From Zanthoxylum bungeanum (Eukaryota; Streptophyta; Magnoliopsida; Sapindales; Rutaceae): a stretch of DNA of 64,000 nt. The stretch is taken from NCBI GenBank assembly GCA_019454045.1, contig SKCR01031831.1, forward strand, positions 1 through 64,000, given 5' to 3'. The position numbers and the translations under genes were made by a program. How positions within the stretch are numbered: position 1 is the stretch's first letter; every line of letters starts with the position of its first letter. This document shows, in pieces, positions 23,973 through 35,621 of the stretch. Below the pieces are notes generated by a model. It did no database searches and was not told where the DNA came from. It was given only the letters and a program-made list of their open reading frames with translations.

Positions 23973-26900
23973 TGCTTGCACACTATACTAGGGTTTGATA
24001 ATCCCCTTACATTCTTGATTGATAGGTGATTCCTCGTTCTCATTTCACAAAATTTCTGCTAAGTACTCTATATTATTGTCATGCTACAACTACAGTGATG
24101 CTTCAAAGAAACCTTATTTCCAATCCTCTAGTTATGATCAACATTTCTTGATTCAATCGGGTTCTTCTTAGCTAGTCCTTTTGATTCTCTTTCTCTATAA
24201 ATACCGATGTTCTCTATGGTTAGGCATTTTCACATTCTGTCGTAATTCTGGAATAACAAGTTTACAATAGTGATCATTGTATCTATTAACAATGTTTGTA
24301 CTCAATATTTCGTTAGCTCTACTTGGTCGACCTGATCTTGGAATTTCTTCTCTTATCTTAGCCATGTAACTCTATATATTCCTTTTGCTAAGCTTCAATT
24401 GCTAATGAGCTCATTTCTTCAAGTTGTACTATCTTTGGTTATCTATATGGCTTAGGGCTTCCTAGACTACTAATGTTGTCTACTGATGGCTCTGCACTTA
24501 ATATGTTAAAATTGGAAAGTTTTTCTAACGGTCATTCTTAATTGGCTAAAGTTTCAGGCTTATTTATATGCATACTTGTGCTTGAATTGTATTCCCTGTT
24601 ATTGATGTCGATGCTGACGATTCAATTCTGGCTAATGTTCATACTTTTCTTATACCTGTAAATTCGTTGCTATTCCGAATCTGATTAACCGTCATTCACA
24701 TGACTTATTCTCTATACCCGGTTATATTTTAGGGTAGCCCCATCTTTATTGTTCCTATAGTCTTATGCTTTCATGGGTTGTTAACCAAATATATGCAAAT
24801 ATACACAAACTTGTAAATTTCATCCTTATCCGATGATCGTTTACGTAAATTATACCTTGATAACTCACCTAATACATTAAATGCAGCATTATAGTAAACT
24901 TATATTCTCGATAATATACTACACTGCACATCTACCAAACCACTCATACACGTGGCTAAGACCATCCCAAACCCGTGGTGGTTAGGTCAACTTAAACTAT
25001 GACTGGTTATTTCACATGGATTTCATGAGTTAAGACGCAATAGAACTTTAGTTTCATTCCAATACTGAGAAATCTTATTTTTACATACTTTTGTCATCGC
25101 TTACTGAGTATTCTCTCTAATTGTAGCCACATCATCGACAGTTGCACTTCCAAACCTTTTTCTTAGTGTTCTTTTCATTTTCTTTCCTGCTTTATTCTAT
25201 GCCTGAAACTTCTATGATCTGTGACTTGGTATCCTTCATGGATTTACTTATTTTCTGGGGATATATTTGGGATAATCATCGAGGTCCATCTTTGTTGTTG
25301 TTGTCTAACGATGGTTGGGAGGGTGGGTTCGATCCTGAAGTCTTTTCCAGTTATGGTGGTCTCATTACCTATGCGTGCTGCAGTTGCACAGGCTACTAAT
25401 ATATAATCCTAGGATTCCTTTACTTACAGATTTGATAATTGCTCCCACTCCAAGGTACTTCTGCTAGGATATATCTGAATTTCATATTCCAACTTTACTC
25501 CTAATTTATTTTCGACTATCGATTATACATCCTCTTACTAAGAATCTCCTTAAGGTTCATGCTCTCTGCGAACCCTACTGTAATTCCTCTGTTATCCCTC
25601 CTCATCTCAGTTCCTTGAACCTCTTACAACTTTTCTTCTTAAGAAGCTCCATCATCCCTGACATGTTAATGTATCACTATTAATGCTTTTGGTTCGTGTG
25701 TTACTCTCTTACTAATTTTCCTCCTCTAACATGGTTGGGAGTTCTATATGAGTCACATACTCTAGTTCCTTACTCTTTCGAGCCTCTACCTCCTTAAAGG
25801 CTTTCAGTTCAACGATAGGGTAGGTCGTCCTTCTAAATTTGGCTAAACATATCGTGGCTCCCAATCACTTTATCTCATACAATATATTAATATCTTCTAA
25901 TCCTTATCTAGGTCATGTTGAGCTTCTAGGGTTGGCTATCTTATCGACTCGTGATATGTCTATCATGTCTGATGCTCTTCTTTACTTGTTCAAGTCCATG
26001 CTATGCTCTAATTTGTGGGGTAGACAACTGATTTCCTTAGAGATCTGAAAATATATATTTTGTTAACTGTCTAAGTTCAACGATGGTCTGATTGGGTGTC
26101 TATATACTCACTGGGGTCGGAACTACTGGATAGAAGAGTTATCGCTTATACTGTTGGAATCTGCGTCGGCTACTCCAAGTCTTAAGGTTTCCACAACTCT
26201 TATCAATTAGGTTGAGGTTTTCATTTTCGTTACTACCTTCACGCTACGTTATCTGCGTGTGTGTCTATATTGAACTTCCTTGTTACTTCTCGTATCGTTC
26301 TTTATTATTTGCACATTTTATCTCTGGGCTCTAAGCCGTACCATTGAGGCTATTTGGTAGTTATTTCTTATGGGCTCTTTTCTAGACTTCTACCTTTTTA
26401 CTCTTGTTATATGCTGCAGTTATGCCTTTTTAATTCTTATTATTCATACCAGTACTCCTATTAACTTCCAAATATTTACATTCTTCTGGGTCTGTCCTTT
26501 ATAAACCTACGCGGGTTTTTTACTGGTATTGATCTGATCTATGGGTTTCTAATGTGTTTGGTCTATTCTGTGGACTTCTACCAGTACTGCAAGCCTCGTG
26601 CTGACTTGCATAGATTCTTAAACTATACTAGGTTCTCTTCTTTCAAACTTCAAAAATTTCCTAAGACTTTTTTAAATGATCTTATCTTCCAGCGTTCTCT
26701 ATTTCTTGCTCAATAAATACCATTGTCGGACTTCCTTACAGTTATCTTTATATATGCTAATAAAAGATGGGGTAGGATTTTCACGTCTCAACTAATGTCG
26801 ATGTCCTTGTTCTGGTACTCTGTTTCCTGGTAGAGTCTATTACTCATGTAAGATAGGTATGAAATAGGCTCCACCAAGACAGCTCCTTAACCGGTATCAT

Positions 26901-27010
26901 GGTGAATTTGGGTAACTTTGGGTCGTATCTCTGTTGTATTTCTTGGGTGAGGCAATAATCATATTTCCTTACGACCTTCATTTGTTTGATTATGGGCCTG
27001 CTTTTGGGAT
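23973..27010. repeat. Old non-coding block, copy 2
   Basis: From 24241 to about 27010 this repeats 8012 to about 10790 in direct orientation with moderate divergence. The 268 bases before 24241 are absent from copy 1. T-rich on the plus strand, full of stops in all frames, no recognised domain. Confidence 0.45.
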
Positions 27011-27663
27011 CGAGAATCCCTACTTCTTTTGTGGTACTTGAATCTATTGGAAACTTTTTAATAAATCTAGATTTCTTGCTTCTTTTATCTTTCTGACTAT
27101 CCTTACTTACTCAAGGAATTTGCTTCCTATATAAGATACGTGAGGCTATCGAGTCAATTTGACAAAATTTTCTGATGAGGGAAGGAGTCTTAGTAGGAAA
27201 GAAGGAATATTACGAGAAGGAAAGAGACCTTACTTAGGTCTAATTGACATTTCTCTCTTGCTCATGCTTAATCTATTTTCTTTTCTACTATAAGTTCTCG
27301 CATTTTATTATCTATCTAATTCTGTATTTCTATTGCTTCTTACCTCTGGTTGCTTAAACATCTATACATCTTTTCTTACTTTTCTTTTAGTTTTCTCTTT
27401 ATCCCCTTTACTCTCTTGGGTAGACATTCTTGGATCTTTATTATCTAGTTTTATAGCTTTTTCTGAACTTCTGAAAGTAAACCAGGATGATTACGGAATG
27501 ATTCTTCACTGAAGCAAGGATCATGGTTATTTTGTTAGGAAAAGAATTCAGATATCTTTGGGAATGCTTACTAACATATCTATAGGACTTGAGGACGTAC
27601 TCGAGGATCAGATACTGGAGAGATAGTGCCTCATATATGAGTATCCCACACATACTGCGTATA
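26940..27663. repeat. Direct repeat, left copy
   Basis: Matches 28265-28965 in order and orientation, ending in the shared stretch around GATACTGGAGAG (27611) and ACATACTGCGTATAC. The two copies flank the 152-bp tandem repeats. No coding seen. Confidence 0.6.
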
Positions 27664-27830
27664 CTGTTAGGGTTTTGGGAGGTATGTTCGGGTCACGCAG
27701 CGGATTACAAAAAAAATCAAATTATTCAATTTCTTTAATTCTTCTTGTGTAATTAAAATAAACTAATTTATTTTAATCACTCAATACTCAAAAATAGAAT
27801 ATTTAACCTAGAAATCACAATTTCAATAAA

Positions 27831-28205
27831 TTACCGTAAAGCCCAAACCTTTCAATTTTAATCATTTTAGTCCTAGGTTGTTCAAAACAAACTTAGGTGA
27901 TTTCCAATCACAACCAAAATGATTTGTACATAAAATATACATGTAAACAGATTTCTGAAAATTTTTCCAGATTTTTCAGTAATTACCGAAAGGTCCCAAT
28001 AGTTTATATTTTGATCATTTTGGTCCTAATTTGTCAAATACAAGATTATGTGATATACAATCAGTACCAAAATAATTTGTACATCTTATATATAGTAAAA
28101 TACAACCCAAAATATTTTTCCAGAATTTTCCCAAATTACCGTGAGGTCCCAATACTTTACATTTTGATCATTTTGGTCCTAATTTGTCAAATACAACTTT
28201 ATTAA
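27831..28205. repeat. Tandem repeat, three units of about 152 bp
   Basis: TTACCG recurs at 27831, 27983 and 28136 at the head of the same roughly 65-bp block (a GGTCCCAATA-like core, then TTTTGATCATTTTGGTCC). Units 2 and 3 are closest; unit 1 is more diverged. An apparent 102-codon frame here is repeat-derived. Confidence 0.75.
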
Positions 28206-28264
28206 CTGGTATCACAAGTGGTGGTAGACTAGATAGCTCATGATCTTGTCTCCATCGAATTACT

Positions 28265-28965
28265 TGGGATAAGGTAACTAATCATTTCTGCTTATGACCT
28301 TTATTTGCCTAGTTATGGGCTTAGGTCTGGATTTGGGGATCTGGAGTTCTCTAGGTCCTTTTTGGCATCTATTGTCTGTGGGAACTTCCTAGGCTAGCCT
28401 CGATCTCTCGCTTCTTTTATCTTCATGTCTATTCCTCGTTACTTGGGGAACATACTATCTATACAAAGTACATGAAGGCTATTAGTTCGGCTTGAACGAA
28501 TGTTATGAGGATGGAAGGGATCTTACATCTTCTAGGCACTCTATTACTTGTTCGGGCTTTTTCTATTCTCTTTCTATTGTCCAGGGTAGATATCCTCAGA
28601 ATTTCACTGTCTTATTCTATCTCTTTACTTTTCTTTATCTCTGGCTACTTACACTCTTATGCATTTTTCTTTACTTTCTTATAGCTTTCCTTTCTCACTT
28701 CCTTGGTAACTTTTCTTAAAATCTTACTGTCTGATTTCATAGCTCATTTGTACTTATGGTAATAGGTCGAAATAACTTTAAGAAGATTTTTTAACTTGGA
28801 TCTAGAGTATAATTGTTCTCATAAGGAATGCTATTAGAATAATCTTGGAAGGCTATCTAACCTGTCTATGGAACTTAAGGACATACTCGAGAATCAGATA
28901 CTGGAGAGGTAGTGCCTCACATACGAGTATCTCGGACATACTGCGTATACCAAACCCCATCACTC
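28265..28965. repeat. Direct repeat, right copy
   Basis: Second copy of 26940-27663. It lies just before the Gyp-F primer site, so it may be minus-strand Gyp-F leader that has been duplicated. No coding recognised. Confidence 0.55.
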
Positions 28966-28997
28966 TGCCCACTGCAGTCACTGACTCCCTATACCAT

Positions 28998-29009
28998 GCT
29001 ATGATACCA
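28998..29009 (-). other. Gyp-F primer-binding site
   Basis: Minus strand TGGTATCATAGC, one base off the tRNA-iMet complement, four bases from the LTR edge at 29014. This gives Gyp-F a minus-strand orientation with its interior to the left. Confidence 0.6.
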
Positions 29010-29013
29010 TCCT

Positions 29014-29736
29014 TGTAACATTCCCGATCCGGGAGATGTTATAGGCAGGGAACAGGCCGTACAATTCTCCTGAGCCTCTGACTTTTCAACCATAAAAAAT
29101 TACTAATACTATTTTCTCTATTAAAATACCAAAGTATGGGTTAGTAGCCCAAGCTTAATAACATAACATACAACTCAACATCTATAACTGAAAACTTAAT
29201 AACACACTTTTACAATGACTTCCTCAACATCAAAGACTAATACATAACTTTTACTTGACTCCGACTGGACTCTTACTTTTTTTGACTTGAACTGGTGGAC
29301 TCCAAGCCCTAGTGACTGCATCAGTATCCGTCCTCCCGAGCTCGTCCTCTGAGAATACCTACAAAAAAAGAAAACTGAAAGTGGGGGTTAAATCGTCATA
29401 TGATCTAAGTGAGTGGACGAAACACTATAATACTGATATAAAACATTTGGTTCTAAGACCAGAATTTCAGAAATAACATTATATGAAATCTTTTTTTCTG
29501 AAAACTTTGTCTGAAATCCCTTTTATAAAATTTTTTTTTTCTAAAATATACTTTCGAAGGTATGGTTTCGAAAACATGTGTCTGAAAGATCTATTCTGAA
29601 TATTATTTCTGAAATATCTGTTTTCTGAAAACTATTTCTAAAATCTGATCTGTGAAAACTATTTTCTAAAAACTGATTTTTGAAAATTGTTATGTAAAAA
29701 CTGATATGTCTCTGAAAACCTTGACGTATGGGGTGT
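29014..29736 (-). repeat. Gyp-F LTR, left segment
   Basis: Minus-strand LTR end (TGTAACATTCC on plus) next to a primer site. It runs through a region with repeated CTGAAAA motifs to the Cop-B insertion at 29737 and resumes at 57330. A Ty3/gypsy Tekay-like family is likely from the LTR edges and layout; no pol domain was found. Confidence 0.55.
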
Positions 29737-30789
29737 TGTTGGACAATTATGACCCATAGCGTCACTATTTGTACAGATCATGGTGTTGTTGTACAAATTA
29801 ACTATGTGACAAAAGAGATTGCTCTCTTATCATTTGTGATTAGATCACCAAGATGTATAAATGATAGGAGGTCATTATGATTTGTTCTTGGATTGAGAAT
29901 GATATGAGACAGTATCAGTCCACGAAGGATAAATCATTAAATATCACTAGTCAGAGTATTATCGAGATTGGACATCGATAAATGCGTAAAAGACTAGTAT
30001 TACACTTGTGCACGTTGTGAGGGCACAACGGCATAGTTCTCATATATTTGGGTATAGGATACTCATGCAAGTGTAATAGGAGGTTGTGTTTTACCGATGG
30101 TACGGGAAACAGCTTCGCTCTGGATAGACCCCTTCGGAATTCCATTGGTAGTATAACTATGTGTCTATGGAAGTCCGAATTCAGGGTATGTGTATTTGGT
30201 CTTACCCTGAGACTTGCACCGCTAATACTTGCGACAATCAATATGCTTTGGTTTTGGTCGTCCAGGGTTTTAACCGGTTTTGTGTACGCCTCTTCTAGGT
30301 ATATTGAGAATCGTAGTGTATTGGGTGTGATGTCGAGATGGAAGTATCACTTCAGTTATAGTGGAGATGTTGATCACGTAGGATACGTAACTTGTTCTCT
30401 TATATGCTGCAGCTATCGGGATATAGAGACTAGTTACCAGAGATCCGATATATGCTTCGTACGGGGCAGACACAATTCCAGCCCCAGGCATAGCACGTGA
30501 CCATCCGATACTGGATCGACATACACAATACTACGTATACTACGCCTGATATAGATCGTTTATTCATGTAAGCATGTTTCTGGAGAATTGGGTAGGCATG
30601 GCGCTTTGCTAGAAACCAACCTTGTCTTGTAAATCGGTATAAACGTAGTACTAGGTACTCGTGTTCGGATAGTCCGACGACCGTATTTACTGCCAACATA
30701 TCCAGGGATCTCATGGGTCGCTTCCCGAAGATTCACCGATGATGTATGACTCACACTTTAATTAATCTGGGATTAATTAGATGAGAGAG
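29737..30789 (+). repeat. Cop-B 5' LTR, first part
   Basis: Begins TGTTGGACAATTATGACCC and stops at the Gyp-E insertion; the last five bases GAGAG (30785-30789) are duplicated at 38634-38638. The U3 dyad is at 29947-29997 with arms CTAGTC/GACTAG. Confidence 0.88.
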
Positions 30790-31421
30790 TGTGGGAACAC
30801 AGGGAACTGGGCGACGCAATGCTGTTCCAGGCCCGGGGGCCTAGTTGGGAGTACGGAATAGCCAACAGAGGACTAAACCGGAGAATAAGGGAGTCGCCAC
30901 CCGGTGTGAACCGGGACAAAGATTTAAGGCCGCACTCACCCCTCGCAATGGAAGACCTCAAACCATTGGGTTCGGAATGGTCTCTTACTTATGCAACTTG
31001 TAATGTAAAGATTTATGCAATAATCCAACCAAGTCTATGACATATATTTCCAAGTGCAACACAATCCTTGATTCACATGCTTAAAAGCATAATTTACATC
31101 TAACATACATGAAACCAAATCTTATTGCCAAATTCACATGATCAAAAGTAGGCCTTTGCAACAACAAGCACATAACGTCATAAGAATTCAATCATTCATG
31201 TAAATATAAACACAAACAGTCATGGTAACATTTGCATGTAATGTAAAGGAAATCAAAATGACGACAAATAATATTGTAGGCACATAACGAAAATAGACAA
31301 CTAGAGAGGTAATACAAATGCATAGCGTACAAAGGGGTAACCATTTGCTAAGATGGACATGTCATAATGTGATGCAAGTGGATCTGTTTACCGTGTGCGT
31401 TCGTATAGCGTTCGTAAATGC

Positions 31422-31709
31422 GTTCGAACGGTAAACAGAAGGTTCCCGTTCGAATAGCGTTCGTAAACGCGTTCGAACGGGAATGAAATAGAATGCACAC
31501 GTTCGTATGGCATTTGTGAACATGTTCGAACGGAAATGAAACAGAATACTCACGTTCGTGTGGCGTTTGTGAACACGTTCGAACAGAAATGAAAAAGAAT
31601 GCTCACGTTTGTATGGCGTTCGTGAACGCGTTCGATCGAAATTGAGACCTGATGCATGATAAGGAAAAATGCATGCGCGTTCGAGTTGCGTTCGTAAACG
31701 CGTTCGAAC
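31422..31709. repeat. Palindrome-bearing tandem repeats in Gyp-E LTR
   Basis: GTTCGAAC or a one-base variant occurs at 31422, 31471, 31524, 31577, 31630 and 31702, mostly spaced 49-53 bp inside units ending CGTTCGAACGG. The array is repeated in the other LTR at about 36240-36545. Confidence 0.75.
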
Positions 31710-31765
31710 GGGAACAGACCTGATGCATGAAATGGGACGCAATACATAAACAACAAAATAAAGGG

Positions 31766-32216
31766 GCGCGGCGAAGTACTGCCGTAAAGGTGGCCTTTTG
31801 GGGCTCTTGATCTCTCAAAGAGAGGACCTTTAGACAAACATATTAAGCCCATGCGCGTCACATCAAATCATGCATACAAACACAAAGACAATCATATCAA
31901 ACTAAGTATGCCCAATTGAGCGTATCTTGCATTCAACTGGACACATATCAAACGGCGCGGCAAAGCATCGTGGTAAAGGGCTTTAAACCCCTCCCCATGG
32001 GGGATCTTTCATTCCACTTACTAAGCCCATGCGCTTGATTGAACCATGCATAAAAAAAACATAAAGACAATCATATCAAACTAAGCATGCCCGATTGAAC
32101 GTATCTTGCATTCAACCAGACACACATCAATCGGCGCGGTAAAGAATCGTGGTAAAGGGCTTTAAACCCCTCCCCGTAGGGGATCTTTCATTCCACTTAC
32201 TAAGCCTATGCGCTCG
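31766..32216. repeat. Three tandem units of about 185 bp in Gyp-E LTR
   Basis: Units start with GCGCGGCGAAG-like sequence near 31766, 31952 and 32133. Each has AAAGGGCTTTAAACCCC-like sequence, GATCTTTCATTCC and CCCATGCGC. Counterparts lie near 36597, 36785 and 36966, and a related array is in the Gyp-E2 LTR. Confidence 0.7.
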
Positions 32217-33290
32217 ATTGAGTAATGCACAAATAAGCAACATGCAGAATTTAAGTGACGAAAAATAAATAAACCAAAGCAACACAAAACAAAAAAAAGG
32301 TGCCGTTTACTCAAGTGATACGTGGAGTTGTATCCCAAGTACAGACCGCACTACCGTCCATTCAGATTCGGCTGCGGAATTTACGTCTGGGTTTCCATCC
32401 TATATACCACAAGAGACGACACTTCCATTCATCCAACATCCACAACAAACATCATATACACAACAAATGCAACAAATACAGAAAATATAATCAAAATAAA
32501 TGACCAGAAATTAAATAGAAATAAGAGGGAAAAATACCCTCAGGTCTAACCTTTTTAGTTGTCCTCAGACTTCCGTTTCGCGGAGATCGGAAGGGATAAA
32601 AGCTCCTTACTCTTCCGGTTCACTAGTTTAGCGTTTTGGCTCGCTGTTCCACTGTTTCTTCAGCTGTTTTGGCTTCGTTTTGTTGCTATTTTCGCTGTAT
32701 TTCTGCTCACTGTTTCAGCTCACTATTTTGGCGTTTTAGGCTATTGTTTTTGATGTTTTTTTAAGGCTTTAAGTGAAGATTTTTTTTGTGTTTTTTTTAA
32801 GAGTTAGATGTGCAGTTTTTTTGTGATGTGTGGGGGGGGTTTAAGGGGCTGTGATTTTCGGTAATGGAGGGACTGTTTGCTGCTGTTTAGGGGCGTGTTT
32901 GCTGCTGTTTTTAAGGTTGGTTTGGGCGTGATTTGGGGCTGTGAAAATGGGTTAAGGATGTGGCAATGGAGGGGTGGAGGATGGTGGTGTTTTTCGGTTA
33001 TGAAGGGATTAGATGAAGAGAAATTTCCTTGCCTCTTTTCTACCTTCTTGTCGTGAACCTTGAAGCTTTTTCTTTTTATTTTTTTTGTGAATTTTCGTGA
33101 ATTTTTAGACCAGGGGAGGCTTGGTGAAGCTTTGTTTATATAGAAGAGAGCTAGGGTTTGCCCTTGTCTCACAAGGAAGAGATCTAGTTCCCAAATTATG
33201 AGTCCTAAGAATGGTATACACAAGATTGAATGGTGGGGGTACAGCTCGGTAATTGGGTAAGGGGTTTCTGTTTGTGTCTGGTTGTTCGGT

Positions 33291-34088
33291 TTAAGGGTCA
33301 GGTATCGTTTTGGAGTCAATGAGGTCTTGGATCTCGTGGCACAGTCGGGCACAGTTGTCAGTGTCGTGGCCCTTCTGCTGATGGAAATAACAGTAAAGGT
33401 TGAGATTGAAATGTGGTGGTGGTGGGTTTGGGATAGGTTTGGCTTCTAAAGGCTTTAGGAGTCCCTGCCTCTTCAATTTCTCAAATACCTTAGACAAAGG
33501 TCTCCCAAGGTTAGAGAACCTCCGATTCCGGACAGCAGCCACCTCCGCTAACACGGGCTTGGTACCTGACATACCCCCAACAGGCCTCCTATTTAGGCCA
33601 AAGAACTTCCTGTTTTCTGCTTCCTCCTCTTCAATGTCCATGACAGTCTCCCTCAACTGCCGGAAGTCTACAATCATTGAGGTCATCCTCCTCAACTTAC
33701 TGTAAATAGAGGGCTTTGTGCCCTTGATGATCATCTTGATTTGGTCCTTCTCAGAGGGCCTAGTCTGCATCTTCAGTAGCTGGCCTCTCCAGCGATCCAT
33801 ATACTCCTTGAACCTCTCATCCGGCTTCTGCTTGATATTTTCCAAGTCACGGAGTGACAAGTCAATCTCCAGGTCCGTGACATATTGCTTTAAGAAAGCA
33901 TCAGCTAGCTCCTTCCAGTCCTCCTTAACCTGCTTGTCAAGGCTATGGTACCACACTACGGGTGCCCCTTCGAGCGACATCCCAAACATCTTTTGTACTT
34001 GGCGTTGAGACAGGCCAACTGAACTCATAACAGATACATACTGACGGAGATGCACCCTCGGATCCCCGTTCCCATTGAACTTAGCCAA
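33291..34088 (-). pseudogene. gag: Gyp-E gag, main part
   Basis: A 265-codon frame with a Retrotrans_gag-type capsid: KFNGNGDPRVHLRQY, then WYHSLDKQVKEDWKELADAF, then RFKEYMDRWRGQL. A long basic linker follows, then a C-terminal CYFHQQKGHDTDNC segment, a C/H motif typical of plant Ty3/gypsy gags. In the family, gag forms the virus-like particle that packages element RNA. It continues the frame of 34025-34456 after a one-base shift near 34090. A stop follows KTIPDP, about 60 bp before the deletion junction at 33229/33230. The nominal start is not a true initiation codon. Confidence 0.85.
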
Positions 34089-34456
34089 ATCCGCATCTTA
34101 AACTGCGCCGGTAACTGCTCCTCAAACGTCATTGTCTCATAATCTAGCAAATCTTCATTCTTACCCCTCATCTTGCGGGTAACGGATTCAACCTGATCCC
34201 TGAGTTTCTGTATCTCTGCCTGAGACCCCAATATTCTGCCCGCTGCATATTCTGCCATATCATCCTCAAAAGTGGGGACATCATCCCCCAATCTGACCGG
34301 AGGCACTTCCTGCCTTGTATTTTCTGAACTTCCCCCAGTACGAGACCCAGCTATACCAGCCACAGCAGTAGTCAATGCCTGTAACTGTTCAGTGATTTTT
34401 GAAAGATTGTTCTCTAACTGATCCATTCGGGACACCTCATTATCTGATTCACTCAT
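34025..34456 (-). pseudogene. gag: Gyp-E gag, N-terminal part
   Basis: A 143-codon frame starting MSESDNEVSRMDQLENN, a coiled-coil-like acidic start, followed by a Pro/Asp-rich stretch and EEQLPAQFKM, which leads into the capsid domain. Near 34090 one base appears to be lost, so the true continuation (ADLAKFNGNGD) is in the next frame; the residues after QFKM here are out of frame. The ATG at 34456 is the likely genuine gag start. With the main part it would give a gag of roughly 400 residues. Confidence 0.8.
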
Positions 34457-35600
34457 GCTTTCAACTGTTCTTTTAGTGAGTCTGGTTCCTTCTCTAACCC
34501 AAACGGTATCTATGGTGTCTTTTTTAAGACACGGATGGTGTTAACAAGGTATATGTATGCATGATGTGCATAAGAAGTATATAACATATACTAAATCAAA
34601 TAAAATTCTCAAAAAAATCGGTCTATTATCATTTTAGAAGCTTTTGGGACAACTGTCATAAGAGTGAACCCGTCCAAGTTTAAATGGCCCAACGAGTTTA
34701 TGTCTTATGGCAAAGAGCCCAACTAAATCCAAATGATAATATTCCGAACACAATCATAAAATGGCCCATTGTTATTTAGAAGCCTTTTGGCCCAATCGTC
34801 ATAAGATATGTTCTTGTCCCAGTTTAAATGGCCCAACAAGCCCATATCTCATGACAAAAGACCCAGATGGATTCAAATAGCAATGTTCCTAAACATAAGC
34901 ATACAAGGAAGATTTTATAAACATAAAATAATAACTTCTACCGTGTGGCCCATCATCATTTCAGAAGCTTTGGGCCTAATTGTCATAAGGTACGAACCTG
35001 CCCCAGTTTAAATGGCCCAGCAAGTTCGCATTTTTTACAAGGAGTCCAATTCATCCAAATGATAATGGTCCTAAAGCACAAGGAAATATTTGTTATAGGC
35101 TATACAACCCGGTCTACGCATGGGTTCGTAGGAGTATGGACAAAGGCTCTCATCGGCGAAGGATGGCCCACAACTAGGTCTCCCCAATCAAGGGTTCGAG
35201 CAACCAAGTGAGCACACCCTTTTTATACACTAAGGTACGTGCCAATGAGCTATGGTGTGTGACAGACTGTCAAATGGATTTCCCATTGTAGATTCCCCAG
35301 AGGGAAGGTGGAGCGAGGCTCACTTAAATACCCAAGCTTCTTAGGCTCTTATCGCTTGGTGTCAGGAATAAACAACGAGTCCTCCAAATTAGTCCAGCAC
35401 AATAGGCTACGAGTAGATGGCTATCTAGGTGCCTTCACAGCTTTTCCTTCTAGAAAGATAGTGAGTGAAGGAAGACACCAAACCATTACCTAGCCTCAAA
35501 ATGCCTTTGATTACAACCCCCATTTCACACATTTGTAGACACGATTAATTAAAGCATAAATCTATACATTACAAGGCATTATTTCGGGGCCGATTCTCTA
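34457..35600 (-). other. Gyp-E 5' leader
   Basis: About 1.1 kb between primer site and gag start, without a credible gene. Includes three diverged repeats of a block with TTTAAATGGCCCA (34681, 34825 and 35009 mark the same point). Confidence 0.6.
34615..35080. repeat. Three tandem units in Gyp-E leader
   Basis: Each unit runs from a TTTAGAAGC-like start through GTCATAAG, a C-rich stretch and AGTTTAAATGGCCCA. Spacing is 144 and 184 bp. Confidence 0.6.
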
Positions 35601-35618
35601 TCCCCAATGGAGTCGCCA
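35601..35618 (-). other. Gyp-E primer-binding site
   Basis: Minus strand TGGCGACTCCATTGGGGA, three bases from the LTR end at 35622. Of the TGGCGACTC type I associate with Tat/Ogre-like elements (tRNA-Arg proposed); the tRNA was not verified. Confidence 0.6.
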
Positions 35619-35621
35619 GAC

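Larger units (their letters stand above)
30790..33229 (-). repeat. Gyp-E 3' LTR, truncated
   Basis: Matches 35622-38045 of the other LTR and stops at 33229. The counterpart of 38046-38633, the LTR start on the minus strand, is missing. Contains the GTTCGAAC repeats, the roughly 185-bp repeats and a block at about 32300-32440 that also recurs in Gyp-E2 (about 61670-61800). Confidence 0.88.

Noticed and set aside
27897..28205. A 102-codon frame with repeating Tyr/Ile-rich segments
   Set aside because: Produced by the 152-bp tandem repeat in AT-rich DNA; composition mimics membrane segments without any start context or homology.
28492..28719. A 75-codon hydrophobic frame resembling membrane segments
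   Set aside because: T-rich strand of a decayed repeat gives Leu/Phe/Ser runs; its duplicate at 26940-27663 does not keep the frame.
31362..31861. Three overlapping minus-strand frames with RSNAFTNA-like repeats
   Set aside because: Encoded by the 53-bp GTTCGAAC tandem repeats; several frames are open at once, as expected of a repeat period lacking stops.
32804..33352. A 182-codon frame on the minus strand
   Set aside because: Crosses the Gyp-E deletion junction and is mostly LTR sequence; a related frame in the other LTR (37602-38039) only reflects LTR identity.
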